DNA of 64,000 bases from Rebecca billardiae RCC1528 (GCA_965240325.2 OZ251237.1:744001-808000), one strand, 5' to 3'. Shown: positions 22,901-34,266, numbered from the stretch's first letter. Notes: a model not told the origin generated them from the letters alone. Program-made: numbers and translations.

Positions 22901-24517
22901 GATGATCGCGATGGCGGCGCAAGCTTTTGCCCGCCAAGGCTTTGCGCCTGATTGGTGGACAAGAGCAGTCAACGCTCACCACATGCGATTTCAGCCCGAC
23001 GAACTCGTCAGCACAACTCCGCCACCGAAGGCGCCAACAGGTTGCATGCGTGCGGCGGGCACTCACTACTGTGATGGCGCCCCGGCTGTGGCGTCTGGCC
23101 ATGAGGGCGCGGCGTCGGCGGCGACCGGCGAGGTCTTGGGCGAGCTCTTCGCGGGCCCACTCGTCCCGATGGGGCGTGGGGCCGCGCCTGGCCCTGCTCA
23201 CAAGGTGTACTGTATGGAGCGCTCGTTGGAACTTGAGCGGGGGTGGAACTTGACACCGCATTTCCCAGCGAAGTGCCCCATCTCGGCGGGGCTGGCACGG
23301 TCGGCACACGCTCCTGAGCGCTCGCTTCGCGGTGCGGCAGGCCTTGGGCAGCCCAGACAGACATGCTGCGACCGAATTACCGGGCCATGCGCGCACCACA
23401 CCCGCGCTACATGGCCTGCGCGCTGGACGACTGAGAGGCAACGCCGAACCACTGCATTCCACTGCCCCGCATGCACCCCGAGTCACCTTCAGAGGGCGTC
23501 GACGAGCGCAGAGCGGGTGCGTGGGAGTTCGACCAACTCGTGTACCTTCTTGCAAGCACCAGCGGCGAGGTCGCAAGCCGAACCTTGACCAGCCGTGGAA
23601 CTTGAGCTGGTCGGCAGCAAAACCACCGTTTAACCCGGATCAAGTTAGCAGCGTGCGAGGAGGAGGTGCGGTGCGCGTCCGCGGCTGGCGAGAGGCGTCC
23701 GGACCGTGCCGTTCTCGGCCGCGCCCGCGCGCTTCCCGCCGCCGCGGGCCCCGTGTACGCCCGTCGTCGCCCTCGCCGCGCGGGCGCCAAACCGGCGTCA
23801 AGTTCCAACGAGCGCTCCATATATATATATATGTGTGTTCACGGCAGGCAACTGCCTTGTGCCACACCCGGGCTAGGTGGGCAGCTAGGGGCTGGCGGCA
23901 GCCGAGAGGGGCCGCTTTCCCCCGCCCCCGCTGCTGCGAAGGCGGCGGGGGTGCGCTGCTTGCCTCCGCAGGCGAGCAGCGCGCAGTTTACGCCGGGCAT
24001 GTGGACCTGCCCACCCTTCATCTTCCAGTCCTTCCCTTCGGCTGGGGCTCGATCAGTCGACGCGGCGTCGCTCACAGCGCAGGCAGGTGTTTGGCGTGGC
24101 TGCACTCTGAGACTCTCGAGGTGGCTGGGATACAACATCCAGGTGCAGCACCCTCCCCGTGTGGTGTCAGAGCGCGCTCTCGAGCGCGTGCCTCCGAGCG
24201 AGCGTGGGGCGGCAGCTTGCTGCAATGGCCGCCTCAATGAGGTGCGGCAACGCGCCCCTCACCTGCCTGCGCCGGTCTGTTTTGGGGCGGTGTCTTTGTG
24301 CAGTGTTGGATGGCGTCAATCACGCCTCAACCAAGTGTGCACGTTAAAACATATAGTAAACTGTACTCAGTCAGGCACCGACCTCACCGCCGCCATCATC
24401 ATCATCGTCTTCGTCCACGCTGCCATCGCCCACCACAGTCCTCGAGCGGGCAGGACGAAGCTGTTGCTGGGTAGTAGTCACCGTCGCCGCATCGGCAGCA
24501 GGTGCTGCATCAGCAGC
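22901..24517. other. Repeat-bearing intergenic region
   Basis: A 1.6-kb stretch between two minus-strand genes. It holds the 24-bp inverted-repeat element (23213-23821) and G/C-rich sequence that translates to no recognised domain. A short run of TAs lies at 23820-23830 and CATCATCATC at 24396-24405. The first 300 bp must include the promoter of the fusion gene. Confidence 0.5.
23213..23821. mobile_element. Possible 609-bp element with perfect 24-bp terminal inverted repeats
   Basis: TATGGAGCGCTCGTTGGAAC plus four further bases at 23213-23236 is the exact reverse complement of 23798-23821. Internal partial copies of GGAACTTGAG or GGAACTTGAC occur at about 23227, 23244 and 23597. The right end abuts an (AT)n run, so a target duplication cannot be read with confidence. 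No transposase is present; it is either non-autonomous or a decayed repeat family member. It begins 313 bp upstream of the fusion-gene ATG. Confidence 0.55.
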
Positions 24518-27500
24518 TCATCTCTCTTCATCTGCATCCGCGGCAGCGATGCCAGGCGGCGGCGTCACCAACACAGCCGGCGCTTGAAGCGGCAGCAGCC
24601 CACTCGGCGGCAGAGTGCTCCGAGCCGCGCTGCCCGGGGTACTCCTGGGCTGCACCTGCGCGGCGCGGGCGCACGACGGTGACAATGCGCTCGCGGTGGG
24701 TGACGGCTCGGAGCTGGGCCGAGACTCGATCGTATCGCTGCTCGAGCGCGTATTGGCGCTCGAGCGCGAGTCGGTAGCGCAGGCGGCGCGCTGCACCGCC
24801 GGCAGCAGCGCGCGCACGAGCTCGTTCACGCGGGAGACGCCCGCGAGCTCAATGGCCTGCAGCGCCACGCGCCGGCCGAACGAGCAGTCGTCGTCGTAGT
24901 CTGCGCCTCCTCCGACGGAGCCAGGGCTGCTCGGGCGCTCACGCGTGCCAGGGTCGCTCCCCGACTCGGACCCCGCGCCCGAGGCAGCGCGCCGGCACCC
25001 GTGGTTCGCGTACGCAACGTGGAAGGCGTCGATCGCGGCGACGACCGCCTGGCGCTCGGCCGCGCTCTGCCCGAGCACGAGCACCTCGACATTGTCGACG
25101 GCGCCGCCTGTCGCGACCCACGCCAACAGCCGGACGATCACGCCGAGATGCTCGGTGGAGGACGGGCCAAGCAGCAAGAGCAGCCGGCGCGCGCGGCACA
25201 TGGCCACCACCTCGTGCGCGAGCTGGCGCTCCCGATCCACGTACGGGTCTGCGCACGGCTCGCGCATCCAGACGGTCGGCCACTCGCGGTGCTCCGCGTA
25301 GTAGCCGAGCCGCCAGCTGCGCAGCGCGCGCAGCTTGCTCGCCGTGTCGTCGTGCGCGCAGTGCAGCACGAAGAAGTCCGCCTGCTCCGGCTGGGTCGCG
25401 CGGTCGACGCCGCCTAGGTGCACGGGCGTCGTCGAGCTCGTCGGCACGTGCCGCATCGAGCTCGCCGCCGAGAGCCAGGTCAGGCGAGGCGGGCGCGGCG
25501 CGCGTACGGGCGAGCGGCCCGACTCGCGCGAGGGCGAGCCCTCGGACGGCAGCTTCTCGAGCGGGCACCGCTGCTGCAGCCGCTCCGCGAGCGGCGTGTC
25601 GGGGTCGATCGTCACGCAGTGCAGCCCGCGCAGCGCCTCGGCGACGAGCTGCGTCGGCTCGAGCACCTCGCCCGCTCCGTACCCAAGGAGTGGCGCGAGC
25701 GCCGACGAGAGGCCAGACTGGCGGGAGGCGCCGAGGCCGCACGCCGAGCGCAACAGCAGCGCCTTGACGCGCGCGCGGCTCGAGGGGACGAGGAGGCACG
25801 CGCTCAGCGCGACCGAGCCGGCGAGCAGCCCGCCGAGCGCCATTCCAGCTTCGCGCGCCTGCACGATCCGCGCGCCCTGCGCGAGGCAGCGCGAGGTGTG
25901 CAGAGCCACGAGCGCGAGCGCACCGACCATCTCCACCGAGGCAAGGCGCCAGAGCGCGCGCAGCCGCGCCGTCTGCGCGCGGTAGCCGCCCCCGGCCGCC
26001 GTGCGCGCCCACACGCGGCCGAGCCAGCAGGTGGTGCCCGTGACGGCGAGCGCGTGCACGCCGAGCACGACTGCGTGCGCATCAAGCAGCAGCGGCGGCG
26101 GCGCGATGGCGCACACTCCAATGTCGCCCAGCCCCACCACTGCGCGATGCGCGCTGTGCGCGCCCACGAGGAGCAGCAGCGGGCAGAAGATGGCCGCGAT
26201 GAGCGTCGTCGCGCGCGCGTGCGACGGGATCGGCTCGAGCGAGAGGGCCATGAGCGGCAGCGCGGCGTGCACCGCGACGATGGCCCCCACCAGTGCCACC
26301 TGCTCGGCCACGGATGCGCCCGAGAGCTGCGATGATGATGACGACGATGATCCCCGCCCCTTGACGATGAGTAGAAAGTACGCGGTGAGGGAGAGGACAA
26401 GGAGCACGGCGACGAGGAGCACCGCGGCGATGCGCGCGCGCCACGTGCGCGCGCGCAGCGAGTTGAGCGCGCGCTCGAGCAGCGCGGTGATCTGCACCTG
26501 GTCGAGCACGCCGTCGTCTGCGCCGTCACGGACCTGCGACCTCTGCGTGCCGCGTGACATGCGGTGCTCCTGCCCGCCGCGCGCGGGCTCGAAGCGCTGC
26601 GGGAGCGACAGGAAGCGCTGCTTGCTCGTCGAGCTGCTGCGCGTCGCGCGCGCCAGCTTGAAGTTGACCGACGCCTTCGGCGCGCTCTGCAGCACAACGT
26701 CGTGGTAGGCCGCGCGCAGCAGCGCGACGACATGCCGCGCCTCGATGGCGTGGTCAGCCGCGAGGTAGAGCAGGTGGTCCGCGCCGGTGATGCGCGCGTG
26801 CTCGCGCGGGCCAAACGCCTTGGCCGACTCGCCTGGGAGCACGCTCATCAGCGCAACCACGTCGTACGGCTTGACGAAGCCGTTGAGGTGCGGGATGATC
26901 TCGGCGTCCGCGTCGAGGCGGTCGAAGCCGCTGGCAGCAAACTGCATGGGGTGCACGCCGCAGAAGGTCTGAAAGTACCACAGCTTGGTGCAGCGCTCGG
27001 GCAGCTCGCCGTCGCACACCTTGCGCCACAGCTCCGCTAGCCCAAGGAACTGCGCGTTCGCCAGGTACGCCATCACGGGCGACTCGGTGCGCTCGGCGAA
27101 CGAGCGCGCGAGCTGCATCGGCAGCAGCGGCACCGCGTGCCGCGAGACGACGGTGAGCGGCAGCCCGCGGCCGAAGCAGAAGTCGTACACGGCGGTCGCC
27201 GCGTCGCGGTCGAACTCGTTGTTCATGCTCGTGTCCGCCGCCCAGCGCCCTCCCTCCTCGTCCCACTCCAGCCCCGCCTGCACCGCGACCCGGGCCACCT
27301 TCTGCAGCACGAGCTCAGGCGCGTCCGCGATTACGTCCGCGAGATCGCGCAAGCTCGAGATGCAGACGACGGTGATCGAGGCGGGACGCGCGGTCTTGAG
27401 CACGCCCATCAGCGCAGCGTGCCCGTCACGCTGAATACGCCCCTCGTCGACCGCGCCGAAGCCACGCAGCGCGTACTCGTACGCGCCAGGGTCGTAGCCC

Positions 27501-27848
27501 TCGTTGCCCTTACTCCCGACCGCGACAGGCACCTGACGTGCGCCAACGTGGTCGAGAAGGCAGAGCGCGAGGCGCGCGCGATGCCTCACTTCGGCACCCC
27601 CACCGTTCGCCACGACGAGCCGCAGGTTGATGGCACCACGCCTGTGCCGCGTGCCCGCGATGAGCAGCGCTGCGCACGACCACGCACCACCGCACGCGCA
27701 TTGTCCGGGAGGGACGGCGTACGGTCATGTCGAGCCCAGCGGCGCGAGATGGGCGCGCGCGCGCGCCAGCGCGGCGTTGTATACCCTTTGCATCGTCGGG
27801 GTCGGGACCCGGATCGGTGATGAGCACGAGCTCAGTGGCCGGCGCCAT
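24518..27848 (-). CDS. Nucleoside hydrolase - membrane - TIR-like fusion protein
   Basis: Exons 27785-27848 and 24518-27669 with a 115-bp intron give about 1,071 residues. The splice joins DPGPDPDDAK to ALLIAG, restoring the IU-nucleoside-hydrolase metal site (Asp cluster, residues 12-19). VVANGG follows, and the NEFDRDAA motif is near residue 190, the position of the family's ExNxxxDPEA site. Hydrophobic helices follow (about 440-640; one is AVLLVLSLTAYFLLIV). Residues 780-960 contain ADFFVLHCAHDDTASKLRAL and a WMREPC segment, which resemble the 'FISHSWxDD...K...L..W...CIDQ' TIR-like domain of algae, though degenerate. The tail is low complexity. It could cleave nucleosides or related N-glycosides under control of the membrane/TIR-like part; no known protein of this architecture comes to mind. 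Confidence 0.72.
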
Positions 27849-28263
27849 GAGGCGTGGCCTTGCGCGGTGGGTCGTCGATGAGGATGGGTGAGCGCGCCAG
27901 CGCGGTGCCTTTCAGCTTGTGGGCGGAGTTCAGAGTGTGAGTGAGGTCCACTCAGGTTCGGCTCGTGTGTGATCAAATATTCATCATCACGCCGTTGGAG
28001 TAAGCTCCAAGCACTGTGTGATCTCAGAATCTCTCGTGCTTACACACATGCCGTTAAGGTATGACATTACACTGTACCGTACGTATAATTTTACCGTATC
28101 AGAACTTGAACACAGAACAGTGGGGTCCAGTGAGGTCCACTTATTAACCACTCAAGGTAAGGGAAGCCATGATGGCGGGCGACTCCAAGGCCCCAAGGCC
28201 CCAGTGACGCCACGGCCGGGTCACCGCCCGGCGCACCCGCTGCCCAGAGCCACCGGGGGCAGG
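27849..28263. other. Intergenic region between two minus-strand genes
   Basis: AT-richer than its neighbours. Two partial copies of GTGAGGTCCACT(C/T) (near 27940 and 28130) are the only repeat noticed. No gene was recognised. Confidence 0.4.
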
Positions 28264-29175
28264 TCATAACGACAGCAGCACGCGCTTGAGCGTGTCGTAC
28301 GCTCCAAAGTAAATGGCGCCGCTGCACGCCGCCATGAGCATGCGCTCGGGCAGCCCGGCGTACAGGACGGGCAACAGAGTCCCCTTCGGCAGCGCGGAGA
28401 GCTCCGAGACCACCGCCAGGGCGCTATCCGCACCCTCGACACCCTGCGTTAGCGTCTTGAGCACGTCGAGGGGCTGCGTCATCACGGCGGCGGCGGCGCT
28501 CGCGACGAAGCCACACGCCGTGTCGGTCAGGATGGACTCGTGGCCAGGGTCCGCGATGTCGCGGAGGTGGTCGAACAGACTGAAGCGGAGGGCGTCGAAC
28601 GGCAGTGCCCGCGCGAGCGTTGGCCAATAGCCTCGAAAGAAGCCGCGCGGGCCATCGGCATCGTCCAGCATCTGCGCCACGAGCTCACCCGCTGTGACGG
28701 TACCCTGCGCTTGGGCGAGCTGGAGCCGCGTCTTGAGCACCTCACCGGGCGTCCGCGTCGTCCAGAACACAACCGAGGCGACCGCCCCGCTCGCAGCCGA
28801 ATCGAAGCCCTCCGCGCGCAGCACGTCACTTATGTACAGGTAGAGCGCACCCGCAGGGGCGCCTGTGATCACAGTCGGAATGAGCCCGTCGTACAGCCCG
28901 GCGAAGTCTGTGCCCGTTGGCGCTGGCGCACCGTCACGTGACTGCTGCTTCGCGCGAATCACTCGCCTTGTGCGCAACGTGTCCACGGGATGGAGGACCA
29001 CGTCGCGCAGGACCTTCGAGGCTGCGCCGGCCAGTAGCCCTGCTGCGGGCATGCTGAGGCCGGTCGTCATCGTCGCGAGCATGATGACGATGACGCCACG
29101 CCGCAACGCGCGTCCTGCGTCGCCACGCGCGTTGCGGCAACGCCGCCACCCGGTCCTGGACGGGCCGCACGCCAT
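28264..29175 (-). CDS. Mitochondrial carrier family protein
   Basis: 303 residues from the ATG at 29175. A later ATG at 29082 would also keep all the conserved sequence, while the frame above 29175 opens at a non-ATG codon. Three tandem carrier repeats carry the Px[DE]xx[KR]x[RK] signature: [20 protein letters not shown] and QPLDVLKTL, each following a predicted helix. Gly-rich second helices ([58 protein letters not shown]) agree with six TM spans. It exchanges a metabolite across the mitochondrial inner membrane. The pattern resembles S-adenosylmethionine-type carriers, but the substrate cannot be fixed. Divergent from eS26. Confidence 0.87.
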   Translation of the reverse strand: MACGPSRTGWRRCRNARGDAGRALRRGVIVIMLATMTTGLSMPAAGLLAGAASKVLRDVVLHPVDTLRTRRVIRAKQQSRDGAPAPTGTDFAGLYDGLIPTVITGAPAGALYLYISDVLRAEGFDSAASGAVASVVFWTTRTPGEVLKTRLQLAQAQGTVTAGELVAQMLDDADGPRGFFRGYWPTLARALPFDALRFSLFDHLRDIADPGHESILTDTACGFVASAAAAVMTQPLDVLKTLTQGVEGADSALAVVSELSALPKGTLLPVLYAGLPERMLMAACSGAIYFGAYDTLKRVLLSL

Positions 29176-29459
29176 CGCATCTCTTCGCAGGGCGAAAGCC
29201 GAAAGGTGGCGTGCAGTCGGGGAGCCGGACTCAGCTCCGCCTGTCCGGTGACATCCAGCACAGCGCCCGGACCGAGACGCCACGCGGCAGCCTCGCTCAG
29301 CACAGCGCAGGTGCGTGGCGGTGTGGTGCTCAGCAGAGCGCGAGCGCCACTGCGTGCGGCTCTGGCGAGTGCAGCGCGCCGGAGTGCTCTCGGCCCGACA
29401 GGCGCGTGGCTCACACAGGAAGCTGGCCCGCGCGCCCGCGCCCCGCTGTGCGCAGCAGC
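29176..29459. promoter_or_regulatory. Bidirectional promoter region (carrier / eS26)
   Basis: A stretch of 284 bp between divergent ATGs. The shared region is CAGCGCA-rich. No TATA box was seen. Confidence 0.4.
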
Positions 29460-29931
29460 ATGACGGTCAAGCGCAGGAACCACGGGCGCAACAAGCATGG
29501 CCGCGGCCACGTGAAGCGCGTGCGCTGCGTGTCCACGGGCAAGGCGATCCCGAAGGACAAGGCGGTGAAGCGCTTCATCGTGCGCAACATCGTCGAGACC
29601 TCCGCCCTCCGTGACATGAAGGAGGCGAGCTGCATCGAGGGTGCGCAGCAGTGCGGCCCACCCGCCGAGGAGAGATGGGGAGACATGTGCACCTCCGATC
29701 TTGGGGCCCTTTCTGCGCCGCGCGCGGCGCGCGTCCGCTGCCTGCGCTGAGCCTTCCTCCTCCCGCAACACATATTCCCCCGCGCGCGCAGGCTACCAGC
29801 TGCCCAAGATCTACATCAAGAACTACTACTGCATCGAGGCGGCCATTCACCAGCGCGTCGTGCGCGTGCGCAGCCGGGAAGCTCGCAAGATCCGCGAGCC
29901 GCCGATGCGGCCACGCCCGCCCCGCAACTAG
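29460..29931 (+). CDS. RPS26: Ribosomal protein eS26, zinc-site degenerate
   Basis: Two exons, 29460-29640 and 29792-29931, with a 151-bp intron (GTGCGC...CAG, phase 1) give 106 residues. The N-terminus [19 protein letters not shown], then [16 protein letters not shown], and after the splice [13 protein letters not shown] and [11 protein letters not shown] match eS26, a small-subunit protein at the mRNA exit region that contacts mRNA upstream of the start codon. The two zinc-binding CxxC pairs of yeast, plant and human eS26 are CVST and CIEA here: each retains the first Cys but lacks the second. The protein therefore probably does not bind zinc in the usual way. Length is near the usual 101-119. 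Confidence 0.95.
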
Positions 29932-31804
29932 GCGGCGGGTGGTGGTGCGGGGTGGCGAGTGCAGCAGAACACGCGCTGCAACCGCCGCTCGTGCTTGCCC
30001 GGGCAACGCTGCAGCGGTGCAAGCAGCGGGGAGGGCCTGCGAGCTGCAGCCAGAGCTATGCCGGTACACAAACGGCTGTGGTCCTGCTGCGCTCGTACAT
30101 ATGGCATCACGCAGAGCGGAGATGAGATGCATCGTGTGCACCGGCGTTGCGCGTTTGCGTGTACGCCGCGAGAGGTGGCACGTGGCCCTCGATTGACTCG
30201 GCTGCGGTCTGGGCGGACTGTTCAGTGTTCTCGGCCACCCGTGCCTCCCGTCCGCGTCAGGTTTACGAGTGACTCAGTGAGTGTCACGCCTGTGACGACG
30301 ACTGCCAGTGTCACGCGGTGTCTGTGATGAGCCTGAAACGTCGGGCGGTACGTCGCGGCCTTATTACTGCGGAGCCCGGCGTGCTCCTGCCGCTGGCGCC
30401 GCGGCCCGCACGGCTCACGCGCCACGCGGGGCACTCTGTCACTCGGACGGGCCCCGGGCCCGTGTCACAGCCGTGTGCCATGCAAAAATGGCAGTAGGAT
30501 TGAGACCCCCGTGTGATATCCGTCTGGCACTCCACCGCGCCTGACCAGTAGTCAGTACCGCTCATCAGTTAGTCGCGGAGTACGGTCGGGCGGCCCGACG
30601 GGGGCGATTCCGATTAGCTTATCTGATAATACGGTTCGGGCAGTCAGCTAGTATCGGCGGTAGCCTGTATGTATTAATATTGTATATGACGATATATGCG
30701 CGCGGACGAATAATAATATAAGTGCGCGCCGGCTTCACTCATAATTCAGACTATACTCTATAGCATTGACGCAGCAGAGAGTCCGAGTAGACTCTCAGTC
30801 TCGGCCGCCAGCATTTGGCGTCGGTGCAGCACCACCGGCCCACCCACCGGTGCAGCACCACCGGCCCACCCACCGGCGCTGGGCTCGCCCCCGCTGGGAG
30901 ATCGAAGATTCCCAGGCGCCGCTGTCATGCAGCGCCGGTGGGTGTCATGCAGCGCCGGCGGTCCAGAGATCGAAGATTCCCAGGCGCCGCTGTCATGCCG
31001 ATGCGGCTGCATCACATCCGATCGTCCGGCGAACTAGACCTGACTTGCCCAGTTTCTGATGAATGAATATTGGACGGTGCGATCATCTCGCCGCCGCATC
31101 TGCTGGAATATCGGGACGGTTCGTCGTCGCTCGTCAGTGGTCAACTTCGCTGCATCATCTAGCTACAGGGCGGTCCAGATGGTCGGGCGCCCACTTTGGC
31201 GGTGGTCGGCCAGGTCGTGCGGCACGTCCGTGCCTCTGGACGGACATTGAGCGGTGGCGAGGTCGCCAAATCGCGTGGCGTGGTCCCAGACAAGGTTGTT
31301 ACTAGTCCTGGTAAGCTCGCTAGCCATGTCGGTCGATGATCGCCTCGCCGTTGACAGGCGCGCACACGCTGCACACGTATTCACACGGCAACAGACGGAT
31401 TGAACAGTGTTGGGCGGCGGTCGCACGACTACCGCGCAGTCAACATTGATCGTCAGACTCACGGTGTGTGGGATCAGACGGAACATTGACTGGCCTGCAC
31501 CGTCGCAAGGCATACCAAAGAGGGCCGTCAGAAGGGTGCTCCTGGTCCCTACCTGCCCATTCTTCCCACGCGCCGGCCGCACGAGGACGTGGACGTGGAC
31601 GTGAGAGTGGTCGAAAAGTCGGAAAGGAAGATGTCACTCAGGTCCACGTGCTCGTACGGCGACGCCGACCGGCGTGTGGCATGCCTTCCGCTTCCAGACG
31701 TGCCACACGCGCCTTGGATCGCGGTGGGACGGGCATTCACGCCCGCCATGGCTGCCTTTCGGACCTTTCCGAGGTGGGAAACTTGAAACTTCATCTTGCA
31801 CACA
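29932..31804. other. Long gene-poor region
   Basis: No gene is recognised in this stretch. It contains AT-rich sequence at 30640-30760, clustered short repeats at 30822-30998, and GC-rich sequence without family motifs. ORFs here are short and without consistent composition. Confidence 0.5.
30822..30998. repeat. Short interspersed direct repeats
   Basis: A 26-bp unit (GGTGCAGCACCACCGGCCCA plus CCCACC) is repeated in tandem at 30822-30847 and 30848-30873. A 32-bp unit beginning AGATCGAAGATTCCCAGGCG occurs at 30899 and 30967. Between and after them TGTCATGCAGCGCCGG recurs. Confidence 0.8.
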
Positions 31805-32922
31805 GCAAGGGTGTCCAGGGTCCGCAACAGCCAGTGCGCAGCGCGGCAGACCTAGGCTGTGACAGAGCGAGGTCGCCGCTCGCCAGTGGGACTCGCCCGC
31901 CCGCCGCCGTGCACGGCGGCGGAGCCGCTCGCGCCGTGCGCTCCTGCGGCCGTCGGATCGGGCTGCGTAGGCGGCGCGCGGCTTGGGCCGTCGCTGAGCC
32001 ACCCAGCGCCCCTCGCTGCGCCGCGCGCCTTCCTCGTCCTCGCCTCCTCCGCGCCTTGAAGCAGCACGCACACGCGCGGCGCCGCCACAAAAGCAGCGCA
32101 GGCGCTCGCGTGCAAGCGCGCGCGCGCAGCGCGCGACGGACTCGACTCGGTGTTCGAGCCTCTGCGGGGACATGCAGTGCTATCACATGCGCGCGCGACG
32201 CCACCTCGAGCCTGCGCGTTTGACCGTCAGTGCACGCTGATGCACGTTACAAAATGGTCTGACTTGGCATCATCACACGTGCGACGGAAGCTTCCACAAC
32301 GGGCCTTGAGTACGTCGACGCGATCGATGCGGGGACGGTTATGCTTGCGTGCGCTTCTCTTGTGGTCTCCACGCTTGCTGAGAAGCGCCGCGTACGTAGC
32401 TGTCATCGTGTCTTGCCTAAGAAGTCGTCCTGACGCATGGCAGGTTCTGGTCAGATTGGGCCTACTTCAACACGAGGACGTGTGAGCATTTGGCGCGTGA
32501 CGGTCACAGCGATGCGCAAGTTCGAGGTGGCGTCGCGCGCGCATGTGATGGTGCTGCATGCCCCCGCAGCGGCGCGAGCCCTGAGTCGAGCCCGTCGCGC
32601 GCTGCGCGCGCGCGCTTGCACGCGAGCGCCTGCGCTGCTTTTGTGGCGGCGCCGCGCGTGTGCGTGCTGCTTCAAGGCGCGGAGGAGGCGAGGACGAGGA
32701 AGGCGCGCGGCGCAGCGAGGGGCGCTGGGTGGCTCAGCGACGGCCCAAGCCGCGCGCCGCCTACGCAGCCCGATCCGACGGCCGCAGGAGCGCACGGCGC
32801 GAGCGGCTCCGCCGCCGTGCACGGCGGCGGGCGGGCGAGTCCCACTGGCGAGCGGCGACCTCGCGATGTCACAGCCTCTGCCGCGCTGCGCACTGGCTGT
32901 TGCGGACCCTGGACACCCTTGC
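31805..32922. mobile_element. Foldback element 2
   Basis: The left arm (31805 to about 32235) and right arm (about 32497-32922) are inverted copies. They are very similar through most of their length and diverge with small indels at the inner ends; the spacer is about 260 bp. The outer termini are GCAAGGGTGTCC and its complement, and ACACA directly flanks both ends (31800-31804 and 32923-32927), consistent with a 5-bp target duplication. Arm length, spacer size and duplication length parallel foldback element 1, but the terminal sequences differ. No transposase frame was recognised. It ends 108 bp before the ATG of the downstream sulfotransferase. Confidence 0.78.
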
Positions 32923-33030
32923 ACACAGCCTTGTCTCTGTACTGTACGCATCTCGGTACCCCAGAAACTGTACAAAACTGTATGGGCCTACCCCGACCGG
33001 CTCCCCAGCTGGGCACTCGCGGGCAGCCCG

Positions 33031-34266
33031 ATGCGGACAAGCGGCGTGTTTTGGCTCGCGGTGTGCACGCCCGCCGCCTCCGTGGCGTCCATGCGGTGGG
33101 AGTTCCCCGACGGCGAGGTGTGCGTGAGTGAGCTGAGCGCCGGGCCGCAGAGCACAAACGGCCGCGTGCCGCGCAACGAGGGCGAGCTGCGCCCGGTGCC
33201 GCGGGAAGTGCTGCGCTGTGGCGACGGTGGCACGTTCCTGCCCCGCGCGGCCAACGGCACGTCCAATGCGCTGCAAACCTTCGGCGCCGGCCTGCTCGTC
33301 TTCACGTCCGTCCCCAAGTCGGGCACGTCGACGATGCGCGATATCCTCGGCGCGTACACGCGCCGGGAGAAGCACCAGTTCTTCGTGCCGCGCTTCCTCT
33401 CTCTGCACGCCGGGTTGCGATGCTACTCGCGCGGGCTCTGCGAGCGCTTCGCGGACGCCGGCGTGGACGAGCTGCACCGGCACACCCTCGTGCAGGGCGC
33501 GTACGGCCACTGCCGCGTGCTCTGGGCGAGCGAGCGCGGCAAAGCACGCCCGTGCGTGCACGTGATGCTGCTGCGCCACCCGGTCGAGCGGATGGTGAGC
33601 GACTACCGCTGGTTCTGCACGGGCTGCGCCGAGGCGTGCAAGTACTGCGGCCACCCGATCTTCCGCACGACCCCGTTCGGCCGGCGCTGCCCCCAGCTCT
33701 CCCTGCTCGAGTACGCGTCCCTGGTGGGCAACGTGTACGCGGAGGAGCTCTCGGGCATGAACGCGTGCAGGGCGTGCACGCCCCCCGTCGTCTTCTCGCC
33801 CCACGGCATGCCACTGCTCTTCAAGAAGCAGTGCACCGGCGCGCAGCGCCTCGTGCGCCCCGGTGACCCGGGCCTCGAGCCCGGCGCGTACGCGCGCGCC
33901 AAGGAGGCGCTGCTCTCCGACGATCTCTTCCCGATCATCCTCGAGAACGTGACGCAGGCGCACGGCAGCTGCCTGAGCGTGCCGCTCGTGCTGGGCGAAC
34001 GCTTCGACTGGCCGTTCATGCGCGAGCACAGCGGCACGGCGCTGGCGAGCACGCACGCGAACGACAACTCGGCGAGCAAGAGCGTGCCGCGCAACGCGCC
34101 CACCGCAGCCGAGCTCGAGTCTCTGCACGAGCTGCTGCGTGTCGACCTGGCGCTCTACACGCACGCCGTGCGCAGGTTTGGGCGGTACGTGCACGACAAT
34201 CCGCGCCTCCGCGAGCGCGCGCGCGCAGGCGCGGCTCGTGCCGGCTGTGGCTCGCCCCAAGGCTGA
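33031..34266 (+). CDS. Secretory sulfotransferase (Sulfotransfer_2-like)
   Basis: 411 residues, single exon. A hydrophobic N-terminus (VFWLAVCTPAASVASM) suggests signal peptide or anchor. The PAPS 5'-phosphosulfate loop is FTSVPKSGTSTMRDIL (about residues 89-104), and the 3'-phosphate site is LLRHPVERMVSDYRWF, the arrangement of carbohydrate 2-O/uronyl and related Golgi sulfotransferases. Cysteines are numerous (CTGCAEACKYCG, MNACRACTPP), as expected of a lumenal disulfide-bonded protein. The frame stays open upstream through the right arm of a foldback element, but family similarity begins only after the ATG at 33031. The acceptor is probably a polysaccharide or glycoprotein glycan, by family. 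Confidence 0.8.
   Translation: MRTSGVFWLAVCTPAASVASMRWEFPDGEVCVSELSAGPQSTNGRVPRNEGELRPVPREVLRCGDGGTFLPRAANGTSNALQTFGAGLLVFTSVPKSGTSTMRDILGAYTRREKHQFFVPRFLSLHAGLRCYSRGLCERFADAGVDELHRHTLVQGAYGHCRVLWASERGKARPCVHVMLLRHPVERMVSDYRWFCTGCAEACKYCGHPIFRTTPFGRRCPQLSLLEYASLVGNVYAEELSGMNACRACTPPVVFSPHGMPLLFKKQCTGAQRLVRPGDPGLEPGAYARAKEALLSDDLFPIILENVTQAHGSCLSVPLVLGERFDWPFMREHSGTALASTHANDNSASKSVPRNAPTAAELESLHELLRVDLALYTHAVRRFGRYVHDNPRLRERARAGAARAGCGSPQG

Noticed and set aside
23332-24682. Protein-coding gene in the 23-24.7 kb region
   Set aside because: Overlapping frames on both strands have no recognisable motifs and cross repeat sequence.
32437-33030. N-terminal extension of the second sulfotransferase through a foldback arm
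   Set aside because: The same translation occurs on the opposite arm at 31803-32204, so it belongs to the mobile element; similarity begins after ATG 33031.
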